NCBI GenBank assembly: GCA_902765305.1
Contig: CACWZI010000006.1
Coordinates: 1-64,000, forward strand
Direction of reading: 5' to 3'
DNA: 64,000 nucleotides
From: an uncultured Eubacteriales bacterium
Lineage (GTDB): Bacteria; Bacillota; Clostridia; Christensenellales; Aristaeellaceae
The translations under genes were made by a program, and so were the position numbers. The notes below the pieces were generated by a model, which was not told where the DNA came from, did no database searches, and was given only the letters and a program-made list of their open reading frames with translations. Below are positions 48,420 to 56,467 of the stretch, one piece after another (the first letter of the stretch is position 1; each line of letters opens with the position of its first letter).

Positions 48420-50093
48420 TTATCCAGCCACCGCGGCCTTGGCATCCACCTCGGGCTGATAGGTCTCGCAATCAAATGCGTACAGCTGCTCGTAGCCGAA
48501 GCCGTTCAGCTGCTCGATCATCTCGTCCCACATGGCCTCGAACTCGTCGTCGGTCTCGCAGAAGATCAGGTTCCAGGTGTAGGCGCACAGCTGGGTGTTC
48601 ACGTCCACGCGCAGGGCGGCGATGTCGTTGTCGTCGGGCCTGGGGGTGAAGTCCACGCTGGGGCTGGCCAGCAGCTGGTTGTTCTTCTTCATGTAGTCCA
48701 CGGAATCCTCGGCGTCAAAGGTCTCCTGCCATTCCCGCTTCATGTCGGTCATGGTCATGTCCTTGTAGGACTGCCAGTACTTCTGGGCGAAGCGCTCGCC
48801 GGTGATGTCGTTGACGCACAGGGCGGAAACGATCCACTGGTTGATCTGGTTGTTGCCGTCGTTGTAGCCGCCCTCGCCGTATTCCTCGGGCACGGGCAGG
48901 TTGTCCATCAGGGCGTTGTCCTTGTAGGGCACATACTTGCCGTCCTCGCCGATGATGTAGTTCAGGCCCTCGATGCCGCAGTGCTGGAAGGAAGCGCCTT
49001 CGGGGCTGGCATACCAGTCCAGGAACTCCATGATGCGGTCGTACTTCTCACCCTCCACCTGGGAGCCGATGCCGAACATGCGGTCGGAGCCGAAGTAGCG
49101 GTCCGCGTCGGCGTAGAAATACATGTCCTGAACGGGGATGAAGATGAAGCCAGTGCCGGCGTTCAGGCGATCCACGCTGTTCCAGAAGCCGGTCTGCCAG
49201 CTGTACCACATCAGGTCGGCACGGCCGGTGGACAGCTTGTTGGCCACGTCGTCCCAGGGCTGCTCGCCGGATTCGGGATCGACAATGCCCATCTGATAGG
49301 CCTTGTTCAGGAACTTGGTGATCTTGTAGTAGGCGGCGTCGCGGTCATAGACCGTGGTGAAGGTGTTGTCGGGCTTCAGGATCGCGCTCTGCTTCAGCTT
49401 CTCGCCGTACCAGGTGGTCAGCTGCACCACGTTCGCGATGCCGATCATGTTGTCGTTGCCGTCCCAGTCGCGCCACAGCGTGAAGGGATAGGCGGGGTCG
49501 CCCTCCTCGTTGGTGGGATGGGCCTCGTGGATCGCCTTCAGACAATCCAGCAGGTCGTCCAGGTTCTTCAGCTCGGGGCGGCCTACCTCGGTGTACAGAT
49601 CCCAGCGGAGCATCGGGGAGGAATAGATCACGTCATCGGTGATGGACGTGGGAGAAGTGTCGGTCATCTCGGAGGGGATGCCGTAGTACACGCCGTCCTC
49701 GCCGGTCAGGCCCTTGTTGTAGGCGTCGATCTGGGTCTTGAACTTCATGATGTTCCCGCACTCAGGCAGCTTGTCGCTGATATCGCGCACAAGGCCCGCG
49801 TCCAGCAGGTCGGAGAAGTCCTTCTTGTCCACGACGATCAGGTCGCCCAGGTTGCCCGACTGGGCGCGGGTGGCGAACACCTCGTTGCCCACGACCTGGG
49901 GCGCGATGATGTTCAGTTCGATGTTGAAGCGGTCCTTGATGACCTTGGCAAACCAGCCGGACTGGGTGCCGTTGTAGTTGGCCGCCGCGTCGTAGACGTC
50001 GATGACCAGCGGCGCTTCCTCAGCCACCGCGCTGAACAGGCCCATGGAAAGCACCATGGCCAGCACCAACAGGACAGACATAAACCGTTTCAT
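48420..50093 (-). CDS. Carbohydrate ABC transporter solute-binding protein (LplA/YtcQ type)
   Basis: 557 aa; ATG after AGGAGGG. The signal peptide MKRFMSVLLVLAMVLSMGLF ends before SAVAEE with no lipobox Cys, so anchoring must differ from the family's usual lipoprotein form. The extracellular solute-binding fold is seen in WFAKVIKDRFNIELNIIAPQ, GNLGDLIVVDKKDFSDLLDA, WDDVANKLSTGRADLMWYSW and MEFLDWYASPEGASFQ. Its position behind two permeases and in front of a beta-helix protein and an esterase implies uptake of plant-wall or host-glycan oligosaccharides. Confidence 0.9.
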   Translation of the reverse strand: MKRFMSVLLVLAMVLSMGLFSAVAEEAPLVIDVYDAAANYNGTQSGWFAKVIKDRFNIELNIIAPQVVGNEVFATRAQSGNLGDLIVVDKKDFSDLLDAGLVRDISDKLPECGNIMKFKTQIDAYNKGLTGEDGVYYGIPSEMTDTSPTSITDDVIYSSPMLRWDLYTEVGRPELKNLDDLLDCLKAIHEAHPTNEEGDPAYPFTLWRDWDGNDNMIGIANVVQLTTWYGEKLKQSAILKPDNTFTTVYDRDAAYYKITKFLNKAYQMGIVDPESGEQPWDDVANKLSTGRADLMWYSWQTGFWNSVDRLNAGTGFIFIPVQDMYFYADADRYFGSDRMFGIGSQVEGEKYDRIMEFLDWYASPEGASFQHCGIEGLNYIIGEDGKYVPYKDNALMDNLPVPEEYGEGGYNDGNNQINQWIVSALCVNDITGERFAQKYWQSYKDMTMTDMKREWQETFDAEDSVDYMKKNNQLLASPSVDFTPRPDDNDIAALRVDVNTQLCAYTWNLIFCETDDEFEAMWDEMIEQLNGFGYEQLYAFDCETYQPEVDAKAAVAG

Positions 50094-50144
50094 GATATCC
50101 CTCCTTTGATTGTATGATACAAGGCCGAAGCCTGTATATCCATA

Positions 50145-51074
50145 TCATCCCTTCACCGCGCCGATCATGATGCCCTTGGTGAAGAAGCGCTGGAAGAACG
50201 GGTAGACCAGCATCACAGGCAGCACCACGACCACGGTGACCGTCATTCGCACGGAGGTGGCGGTGGCAGCCCGGGCCAGCGTGGCCGCCAAATTGCTGGA
50301 AGAGGTGGTGCTGCTGATCAGGGCCTTCAGGCTGTTCGCCTGGTTGATGTACTGGAACAGCACGTATTGCAGCGTGTTCAGCTTGTCGGTGTTGGTCATC
50401 AGAAGCAGCGTGTCCTGGAAGGCGTTCCACTGGTTTACCGCCGCGAATATGGCTATGGTGGCGAGGATCGGCTTGATGACCGGCAGCATGATGCTGAAGA
50501 ATATCCTCAGCGTGCCCGCACCGTCGATCTCGCCCGCGTCCTGGAGCTCCCTGGGCACCGATTCGCAGAAGGTCTTGCACAGTATGATATAGAACGGCTG
50601 TATGACCGTGGGAAAGATGTAGCCCCAGAAATTGTTGGTCATGCCCAGCTTGTCCATGGTCAGGTACCAGGGGATGATGCCGGCGTTGAAGTACATCGTC
50701 ACCACCACGAAGCGGTACCAGAACTTGCGCTTCCACAGCGTCTCGCGGGTGAACATGTAGCCCAGGAAGCCGGCCACGATCACCGTCAGCGCCGTGCCGA
50801 TCACGGTCCTGAGCACGGAAATCTTTGCCGCGTCCAGAAGCCCCGGGATCTTGGTCACGTTGATGTAGTTCTGGAAGTGGATTTCCATCGGGTAGAGAAT
50901 CACCTTACCGCGCTCGGACAGGTTGTTGGCGCTGATGGAATTGATGAAGATATAGTAGAACGGATAGATGCACACGAAGGCGAAGATCGCGTAGACCACG
51001 TAGGTGATCACGCTGATCAGCCGGTCTGTAAAGCTCCTGTCCAGCTGAACGCCGTTGGAGTTGTGCTTGCTCAT
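50145..51074 (-). CDS. Carbohydrate ABC permease (YtcP/CUT1 type)
   Basis: 309 aa, six membrane helices. The EAA loop contacting the ATPase reads CESVPRELQDAGEIDGAGTL. SVITYVVYAIFAFVCIYPFY opens the first helix. ATG after GGGAGGG. Second permease of the importer. No ATPase is encoded here; an MsmX-like shared ATPase elsewhere must serve it. Confidence 0.93.
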   Translation of the reverse strand: MSKHNSNGVQLDRSFTDRLISVITYVVYAIFAFVCIYPFYYIFINSISANNLSERGKVILYPMEIHFQNYINVTKIPGLLDAAKISVLRTVIGTALTVIVAGFLGYMFTRETLWKRKFWYRFVVVTMYFNAGIIPWYLTMDKLGMTNNFWGYIFPTVIQPFYIILCKTFCESVPRELQDAGEIDGAGTLRIFFSIMLPVIKPILATIAIFAAVNQWNAFQDTLLLMTNTDKLNTLQYVLFQYINQANSLKALISSTTSSSNLAATLARAATATSVRMTVTVVVVLPVMLVYPFFQRFFTKGIMIGAVKG

Positions 51075-51135
51075 GGTCTATCCCTCCCGAAAGTCTGTCC
51101 TATTGGCAACCGATCTCCCATCTCCCAGGCTTAAA

Positions 51136-52053
51136 TCAAATGAAGCCATCGCCGCGAATCAGCTTGGAAACCGTGTTGGTCACGGCCAGCAGGGCCACGC
51201 TGACGATGCTCTTGAGCATGCTGATGGCCGTGGACAGCGGGTAATTCTTGATGCTGCTGCGGGCGTAGTTGTAGACATACAGGTCCAGGACCTCTATGTA
51301 TTTTCGGTTGAAGTCGTTCTGGAACACATAATACTGCTCCATGCCGTTGCTCAGGAAGCTGGCGATGTTCAGCATGACGATGACGAAGTAGGTGGGCAGT
51401 ATGCTGGGAATGATGATGTGGCCGATGATCTGCATCCGGGTCGCGCCGTCCACGCGCGCCGCCTCGAGCATCTGCTCGTCGATGCCGGTGATGGCCGCCA
51501 GGTACATGATCGCGGCCCAGCCTGCGTTTTTCCACGTCAGCCAAAGCCACATCTTGAACCAGAGGTGATCCTTGGACTTCAGGAACGATATGGGCTTTTC
51601 GATCACCTTTAAATCCATGAGCACCGAGTTCACCGCGCCGTTGGAGCCGAACACGTTGAACGCGATGGAGAACACCAGCACCCAGCTGATGAAGTTGGGC
51701 AGCGTGGTCACCGTCTGCACGAACTTCTGGTACGGGCGGCATTTGATCTCATTGAGAAATACCGCGAAGATCATCGGGAACCAGGAGAACAGCAGCGAAA
51801 TGCCGCTCATGGCAAAGGTGTTGCGCAACACGCGCAGTACGTCCGCCGTGCGCACGGGATTGGATACGATGTAATGGAACCACTTGAGCCCTACGAAGGT
51901 TTCCGCGGTGATCGGCTTTGGCGGCTGGTAGTCATGGAAGGCGTATATCCATCCATACAGGGGAAAATAGGAAAACACAAGCACAAGCAGTATGAACGGC
52001 AGGATATACAGGAATTCCCTGTAGGAACGGGCCTTCTTGGGATCGATATGCAT
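51136..52053 (-). CDS. Carbohydrate ABC permease (LplB type)
   Basis: 305 aa with six helices: EFLYILPFILLVLVFSYFPL, an MSGISLLFSWFPMIFAVFLN helix, and EAA loop LAAITGIDEQMLEAARVDGA. The LplB-specific start YGWIYAFHDYQP is present. First gene of the operon, with the promoter 98 bp upstream. Forms a heterodimer with the next permease. Confidence 0.93.
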   Translation of the reverse strand: MHIDPKKARSYREFLYILPFILLVLVFSYFPLYGWIYAFHDYQPPKPITAETFVGLKWFHYIVSNPVRTADVLRVLRNTFAMSGISLLFSWFPMIFAVFLNEIKCRPYQKFVQTVTTLPNFISWVLVFSIAFNVFGSNGAVNSVLMDLKVIEKPISFLKSKDHLWFKMWLWLTWKNAGWAAIMYLAAITGIDEQMLEAARVDGATRMQIIGHIIIPSILPTYFVIVMLNIASFLSNGMEQYYVFQNDFNRKYIEVLDLYVYNYARSSIKNYPLSTAISMLKSIVSVALLAVTNTVSKLIRGDGFI

Positions 52054-52150
52054 GATCGCACCTCCCAGCCTGTTTATTTGGCGTCAATGATCGCCCCTGG
52101 CGGTCTCGTATTTCATCGCAGTAAAGCGCCAAAGGTAACCATTCATTAAT

Positions 52151-52179
52151 ATGATATCAGCATGATACTTAACACACAA
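52151..52179 (-). promoter_or_regulatory. Promoter of the sugar-uptake operon
   Basis: TTGTGT (52174-52179), 17 bp, TATCAT (52151-52156) on the minus strand. A weak promoter, as expected for one activated by the divergent AraC protein. The AraC gene's own TATAAT is at 52254-52259. Confidence 0.5.
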
Positions 52180-52299
52180 GTCAAATACAGGCATAATTAA
52201 GGGACAAAAATAGCCTATGAAAATTTTGAGTTTCCAAATGACAAGATTTGATATATAATAGCTTATGGGACAGAATTAGCCATACATGAGGTATGCCGC

Positions 52300-53154
52300 A
52301 TGAAACTGTTTTATGAAACGAGAAGTGAAAACCTCTTCATAGGGGGCATGACCGGTTATCCCTTCCCGCTGCACGTCCATGAGATCGTGGAGCTGGCCTG
52401 CGTGTTGCATGGCGAGGTTTCCATGCAGATCGACGGACAGGCCTATGAGCTGTATCCCGGCGATATCGCCATCGCCTTTCCGCTGACGCCCCACAGCTTT
52501 GACCGCCTCAGCCCGGATGCCTCCGGCCTCGCCGCCTTCTTTCTCACCGACACCTTCCCACAGTTCACGGGGACCTTTCTGAGCGCGCTCCCCGAGACGC
52601 CGGTTTTGCGCGGCGACCGCGTCAACGCGGACGCGCGCCTGGCCATCGACAGGCTGGTGAACGACCCGGAGGGCGACGCATCCCCCTCCCGGCTCGCATT
52701 CCTGCACCTGCTGATCGCCAACGTGCTCAGCCAGCTGCGCTTCAGGTCGACAGACGGCTGCAACGAACAGGGATTGACCTATCGCGTTTTCAAGTATATA
52801 TTCGACCATGCCTGCGAGGACATCACCCTCGACAGTGCCGCCCGGGGGCTGGGCATCAGTCAATCCCACCTCTCTCACCTGTTTTCCCAGCGGTTTCACA
52901 TCAACTTCCGGCGCTTCGTCAATGCCATACGCATCGACCGGGCGAAGATGCTGATGCGCGATCCCCGCATGACGCTCACTTCCATCTGCTACAGCTGCGG
53001 CTACGAGAATATCCGCACATTCCGCCGCGCTTTCGTGCGGGAAACCGGCGCGCTGCCCAGCGAATACCAGCTGAGGCAACGGGAAACGGGAGGCCCGGAC
53101 AGCGCCGAACCTCCCGCATCTGAGAGCTTTACTAATCCTGTGCGTCGGTCCTGA
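52300..53154 (+). CDS. AraC-family transcriptional regulator
   Basis: 284 aa; ATG after GAGG. An N-terminal cupin sugar-sensing domain (PLHVHEIVELACVLHGEVSM; YELYPGDIAIAFPLTPHSF) and a C-terminal AraC double HTH: ITLDSAARGLGISQSHLSHL, FSQRFHINFRRFVNAIRIDR and ICYSCGYENIRTFRRAFVRE. Divergent from the uptake operon, which it likely activates on binding the imported sugar. Its 3' end overlaps the convergent permease-fusion gene by 23 bp. Confidence 0.93.
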   Translation: MKLFYETRSENLFIGGMTGYPFPLHVHEIVELACVLHGEVSMQIDGQAYELYPGDIAIAFPLTPHSFDRLSPDASGLAAFFLTDTFPQFTGTFLSALPETPVLRGDRVNADARLAIDRLVNDPEGDASPSRLAFLHLLIANVLSQLRFRSTDGCNEQGLTYRVFKYIFDHACEDITLDSAARGLGISQSHLSHLFSQRFHINFRRFVNAIRIDRAKMLMRDPRMTLTSICYSCGYENIRTFRRAFVRETGALPSEYQLRQRETGGPDSAEPPASESFTNPVRRS

Positions 53155-55516
53155 TTCCCTTCAGGATTTCATCCGGCTTGCGCCGCTTTGGACTGAAGCA
53201 GACGCCGATCCGGCTGACCAGGAAGCCGATCAGGCCTTCCAGCACGAAATAGATGATCGTCACAGCGATCAGCGGGAAAAAGGCCTCATAGGTCCGGCTG
53301 CGCACGATGTCGCCCATCTTGGTCAAGTCCTGTACGGCGATGTAGCCCACGATGGAGGTGGCCTTGATGAGCCCCACGACCTCGCCCTTGTAGGCGGGAA
53401 GGATATGGGGCGCGGCCTGGGGCAGTATGATCCTGTAGAAGGTCCTGCGATTGGAATAACCCAGCGCGTAGGCGGCTTCGTACTGACCGCCGTCCACCGC
53501 GCCGACGCCCATCCTGAGCATTCCGTAGACCGCCGAGCCGAAGGTGAACGCAAAGCCGATGATCGCCACGACGATGCCGCCGATGGAAACCGAGCCGAAG
53601 ACGACGTAGTAGAGGATCATCAGCAGCACCACCATCGGCATGCCCTGCACCAGCCACGTGCAGAAGCGGGTGATTCCATTGGCCACGGGATTGCCGTTGC
53701 GGCACAGCATATAGACCGCAAAGCCCAGAGCGGTGCCAAACAGTATGGACAGCATGGTGATGATCAGCGTGTTCTGCACGCCGGTCAAAAACAGCCGCCA
53801 CCGGTCTTCCCGCAGGAAGGTCTTGTTGAAGCTGTCAGACAGCGATTCCATAAATCCGCTCTGCCCGGTCTGCACGTCCGTCAATGCCGCCACCATGTCG
53901 GTGTAGCTGTAGTATTCGCTGATGCTGGAATCCGGCAGTGCCTCCTGAATCACGGAATCGTGGAACGAACCCGTGATCACGCCCCCGCGCTTTCCGTTGT
54001 AATCGCCGGGAGCAGGGGTATTTTCATCGGACTGCTTCAATACGATCAGCACCGTGCCGCCGGAGAAGTAGGGTTCGGAGAACAGAACGGTCTGCGCCCG
54101 CTCCGGCGTGACGGTAATGGCCGCCGCCGCAAAGTCGCACTTTCCCGCCTGTACCGAGGACAGTATGCCATCAAAGTTCATATCCACGATTTCAAGGCCG
54201 TAGCCGAACGCCTCGCAGAAGCGCGCGGCAAGCTCCATGTCATAGCCCACCACCTTGCCGTCGCGCACGTATTCAAATGGCGCGTAGCCCGCTTCCGTAG
54301 CCACCCGCAGGGTACCGTTTTCAGCGCTCAGGGCCGAGACGTCCGGCATGGTCTTGGCGTCCTCGTCCTCTGCGAACCACTTTTCCTCCAGCGCATCGAG
54401 CGTCCCGTCAGCGCGAAGCGTTTCAATAAAGCCGTTAAACCGATCCCTCAGCGCCTCCCCCGCCTCGCTTTTCGGAAATAGGAGGGCGAAGGAAAAGGTT
54501 TCCAGGTAATCCGGAAGGAAGGTCAGGCGATCGTCCTCCCGCATCAGGATCTTCGCCACCGGCTCGTCCACCACAAAGGTATCGATCTTGTTCCCGTTCA
54601 GCGCGGCCACCAGGTCCGCCTTGGTATTGAAATAGATCGCCTCCGCGTCCGGCATTTTTTCACTGATGATGGCGTCAAAGGAGGAACCCGTCTGGACGCC
54701 GACGCGCCCGTAGGTTGCCGCCGGGGACTGAGGGGGCGTCTCGCCGCGCACCATCACGCCCAACCCCATCTCATACAGCGTATCGGAGAAGGGCAGCGCC
54801 TCGGCGCGCTCCGGCGTAACATTCAGGTTTGCGATGATGCAGTCCACGTCGCCGCTGAGGGCGGCCGGCACGATGGCGCCGTAGTCGTACACCTTGAATT
54901 CCAGGTCGGCGTTGAGCCAGGCAGCCAGCCGATATGCCAGCTCGATGTCATACCCGTTGAGGGTTGTGCCGACGTAGTAGCTGTACGGCGGCACGATGCC
55001 GCTGGTTCCGACGATCAGGTGCAGCTCAGGCCTGCCGGGAAGGTCGATCTTTGGCATCTCCTCATTTCCGTCGATGGCCCAGCGTTCAAACATCTCATCA
55101 AGCGTGCCGTCGGCGCGAAGCTCGGCGATGAATTGATTGATCTTACCCTTCAGATCAGGGATGCCGGACACCGGCGAGACGCCCACGGCCACCTTGACCA
55201 CGTCGCCCATGTTCTCGTCCAGCAGTCGGACGCCGTTTACACCGGCATTGATGGCCTTTTGCATCTGCATGCGTTCAAATATAAATGCGTCCAGCCTGCC
55301 GTTGGCCACGTCGACATAACCCAGGTTCTTGTCGTTATACTGTTCAAGCGTCGCTTCGGGCAGCTCCTGCCGGATGGTCAGCTCCGCCGCACAGCCCAGC
55401 TCGGTTCCCACTTTAACGCCACTGCGGTTCAGCTGTTCGACCGATGTGATCTCCGCAAGGGCCGAAGCCCCAAGCAGCAACAGTATCGTCATCCAAATAA
55501 CAAACTGTCTCTTCAT
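53132..55516 (-). CDS. Amino-acid ABC protein: tandem binding domains fused to a permease
   Basis: 794 aa from ATG at 55516, signal peptide MKRQFVIWMTILLLLGASAL. Three SBP_bac_3 segments follow: a partial one (about 20-145), a full one (HLIVGTSGIVPPYSYYVGTT ... LDALEEKWFAED, about 155-385) and a third (LRVATEAGYAPFEYVRDGKV ... GGVITGSFHDSVIQ, about 395-555). The C-terminal 230 residues are a HisM/GlnP permease (FLTGVQNTLIITMLSILFGT; EAAYALGYSNRRTFYRIILP) with its EAA loop. The first segment ends in FIAELRADGTLDEMFERW, as does the second, showing duplication. No ATPase gene is adjacent, so it must recruit one from elsewhere. Confidence 0.88.
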   Translation of the reverse strand: MKRQFVIWMTILLLLGASALAEITSVEQLNRSGVKVGTELGCAAELTIRQELPEATLEQYNDKNLGYVDVANGRLDAFIFERMQMQKAINAGVNGVRLLDENMGDVVKVAVGVSPVSGIPDLKGKINQFIAELRADGTLDEMFERWAIDGNEEMPKIDLPGRPELHLIVGTSGIVPPYSYYVGTTLNGYDIELAYRLAAWLNADLEFKVYDYGAIVPAALSGDVDCIIANLNVTPERAEALPFSDTLYEMGLGVMVRGETPPQSPAATYGRVGVQTGSSFDAIISEKMPDAEAIYFNTKADLVAALNGNKIDTFVVDEPVAKILMREDDRLTFLPDYLETFSFALLFPKSEAGEALRDRFNGFIETLRADGTLDALEEKWFAEDEDAKTMPDVSALSAENGTLRVATEAGYAPFEYVRDGKVVGYDMELAARFCEAFGYGLEIVDMNFDGILSSVQAGKCDFAAAAITVTPERAQTVLFSEPYFSGGTVLIVLKQSDENTPAPGDYNGKRGGVITGSFHDSVIQEALPDSSISEYYSYTDMVAALTDVQTGQSGFMESLSDSFNKTFLREDRWRLFLTGVQNTLIITMLSILFGTALGFAVYMLCRNGNPVANGITRFCTWLVQGMPMVVLLMILYYVVFGSVSIGGIVVAIIGFAFTFGSAVYGMLRMGVGAVDGGQYEAAYALGYSNRRTFYRIILPQAAPHILPAYKGEVVGLIKATSIVGYIAVQDLTKMGDIVRSRTYEAFFPLIAVTIIYFVLEGLIGFLVSRIGVCFSPKRRKPDEILKGIRTDAQD

Positions 55517-55748
55517 TGGCCCAATCCTCACTCACGATAAGCTCGATCACGCACCTGTGGCGCACAGTGTATTCCTAAACGTTGTTGCCGCTTGAATAAT
55601 AATATTCTACCACAATAAAGAAAAAACGTCCAGACCAAATATGAGTGTATTTGGCAAGTCAAGGGGCTTCAACGCCGGTATGGCGGAAAAGGCATCGCAG
55701 GATTGTATAGGTTTATGTTGAGATTGGTATTATAAGCACAGGAACCAC

Positions 55749-55780
55749 AAGTGGCATCGCACATACATGCGATGCCACTT
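55749..55780. repeat. Perfect 13-bp hairpin
   Basis: AAGTGGCATCGCA (55749-55761) and TGCGATGCCACTT (55768-55780), loop 6 nt. It lies 20 bp beyond the stop of the minus-strand secreted-protein gene. Neither side has a good T-run; it may be a terminator-like or REP-type hairpin. The rest of 55541-55800 shows no gene. Confidence 0.55.
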
Positions 55781-55800
55781 ATGATCAATATCCCGTGCCG

Positions 55801-56331
55801 TTATGCCGCCTGGATCGAGGAGATGACCGCACCCCAAAGCAAATCGGCATTCTCCACGGACAGGGGCGTGCAGGTGACCTCCAGCGCGTAACCGGCCTCC
55901 GTGGTAAAGGTGACGCTCACGCTGTCCTGCTCGGGTAGCTTATAGGAAACGCAGGGGAAGCCGTTCACGGTGCCCACTTCGATCTCGGTAGCGCCGGCCT
56001 CGGAGGCCAGGTACTCGCCGTATTCCTCCAGCGACATACCGCTGACATCGACGTAGACGACAGACACAGCGCCGGATTCATCCTCGGGCATGAAGTAACC
56101 GATAAAGCCTTTCTCCCGGTCCTCCTCGGTGAGCTCGACCGGATACATGCCCTCCGGCAGCCATATCTTCATGGCGATCTCATCAAAGGTGTAAAAATCT
56201 CCGGAAACGCCGCCGGCCTCGAGAATGGGCGTGACATCCTCCCAGTTCAGGGCGGGAGCCGCTTCAGCAAGCGCCACGGCAGCGGTCGCAATCAGGCACA
56301 GGGCCACCAAAACGCACACGAGCTTCTTCAT
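55801..56331 (-). CDS. Small secreted protein, unknown
   Basis: 176 aa from ATG at 56331 (MKKLVCVLVALCLIATAAVA signal, cut before EAAPAL). The mature part has an alternating strand pattern: YTFDEIAMKIWLPEGMYPVE, GYFMPEDESGAVSVVYVDVS, GTVNGFPCVSYKLPEQDSVS and YALEVTCTPLSVEN. This resembles small PsbP-like or lipoprotein-type sensor domains of Clostridia but no catalytic motif is visible. Two Cys in the mature chain. Monocistronic. Confidence 0.6.
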   Translation of the reverse strand: MKKLVCVLVALCLIATAAVALAEAAPALNWEDVTPILEAGGVSGDFYTFDEIAMKIWLPEGMYPVELTEEDREKGFIGYFMPEDESGAVSVVYVDVSGMSLEEYGEYLASEAGATEIEVGTVNGFPCVSYKLPEQDSVSVTFTTEAGYALEVTCTPLSVENADLLWGAVISSIQAA

Positions 56332-56467
56332 AGGGGTCAACCTCACTTTCTGAATTGTTCCCTCCGGAACTGAAGCCCATTATACAGCATCCGCTCATCT
56401 GTGTATACTGTCCTTTGGTACAGGTCTCCCCTTTTTCCCGATCGCGTCGATATGACCGAAGAATCGC

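Noticed and set aside
55749..55780. Rho-independent terminator
   Set aside because: The stem is perfect but neither strand has a T-run after it; listed as a hairpin instead.
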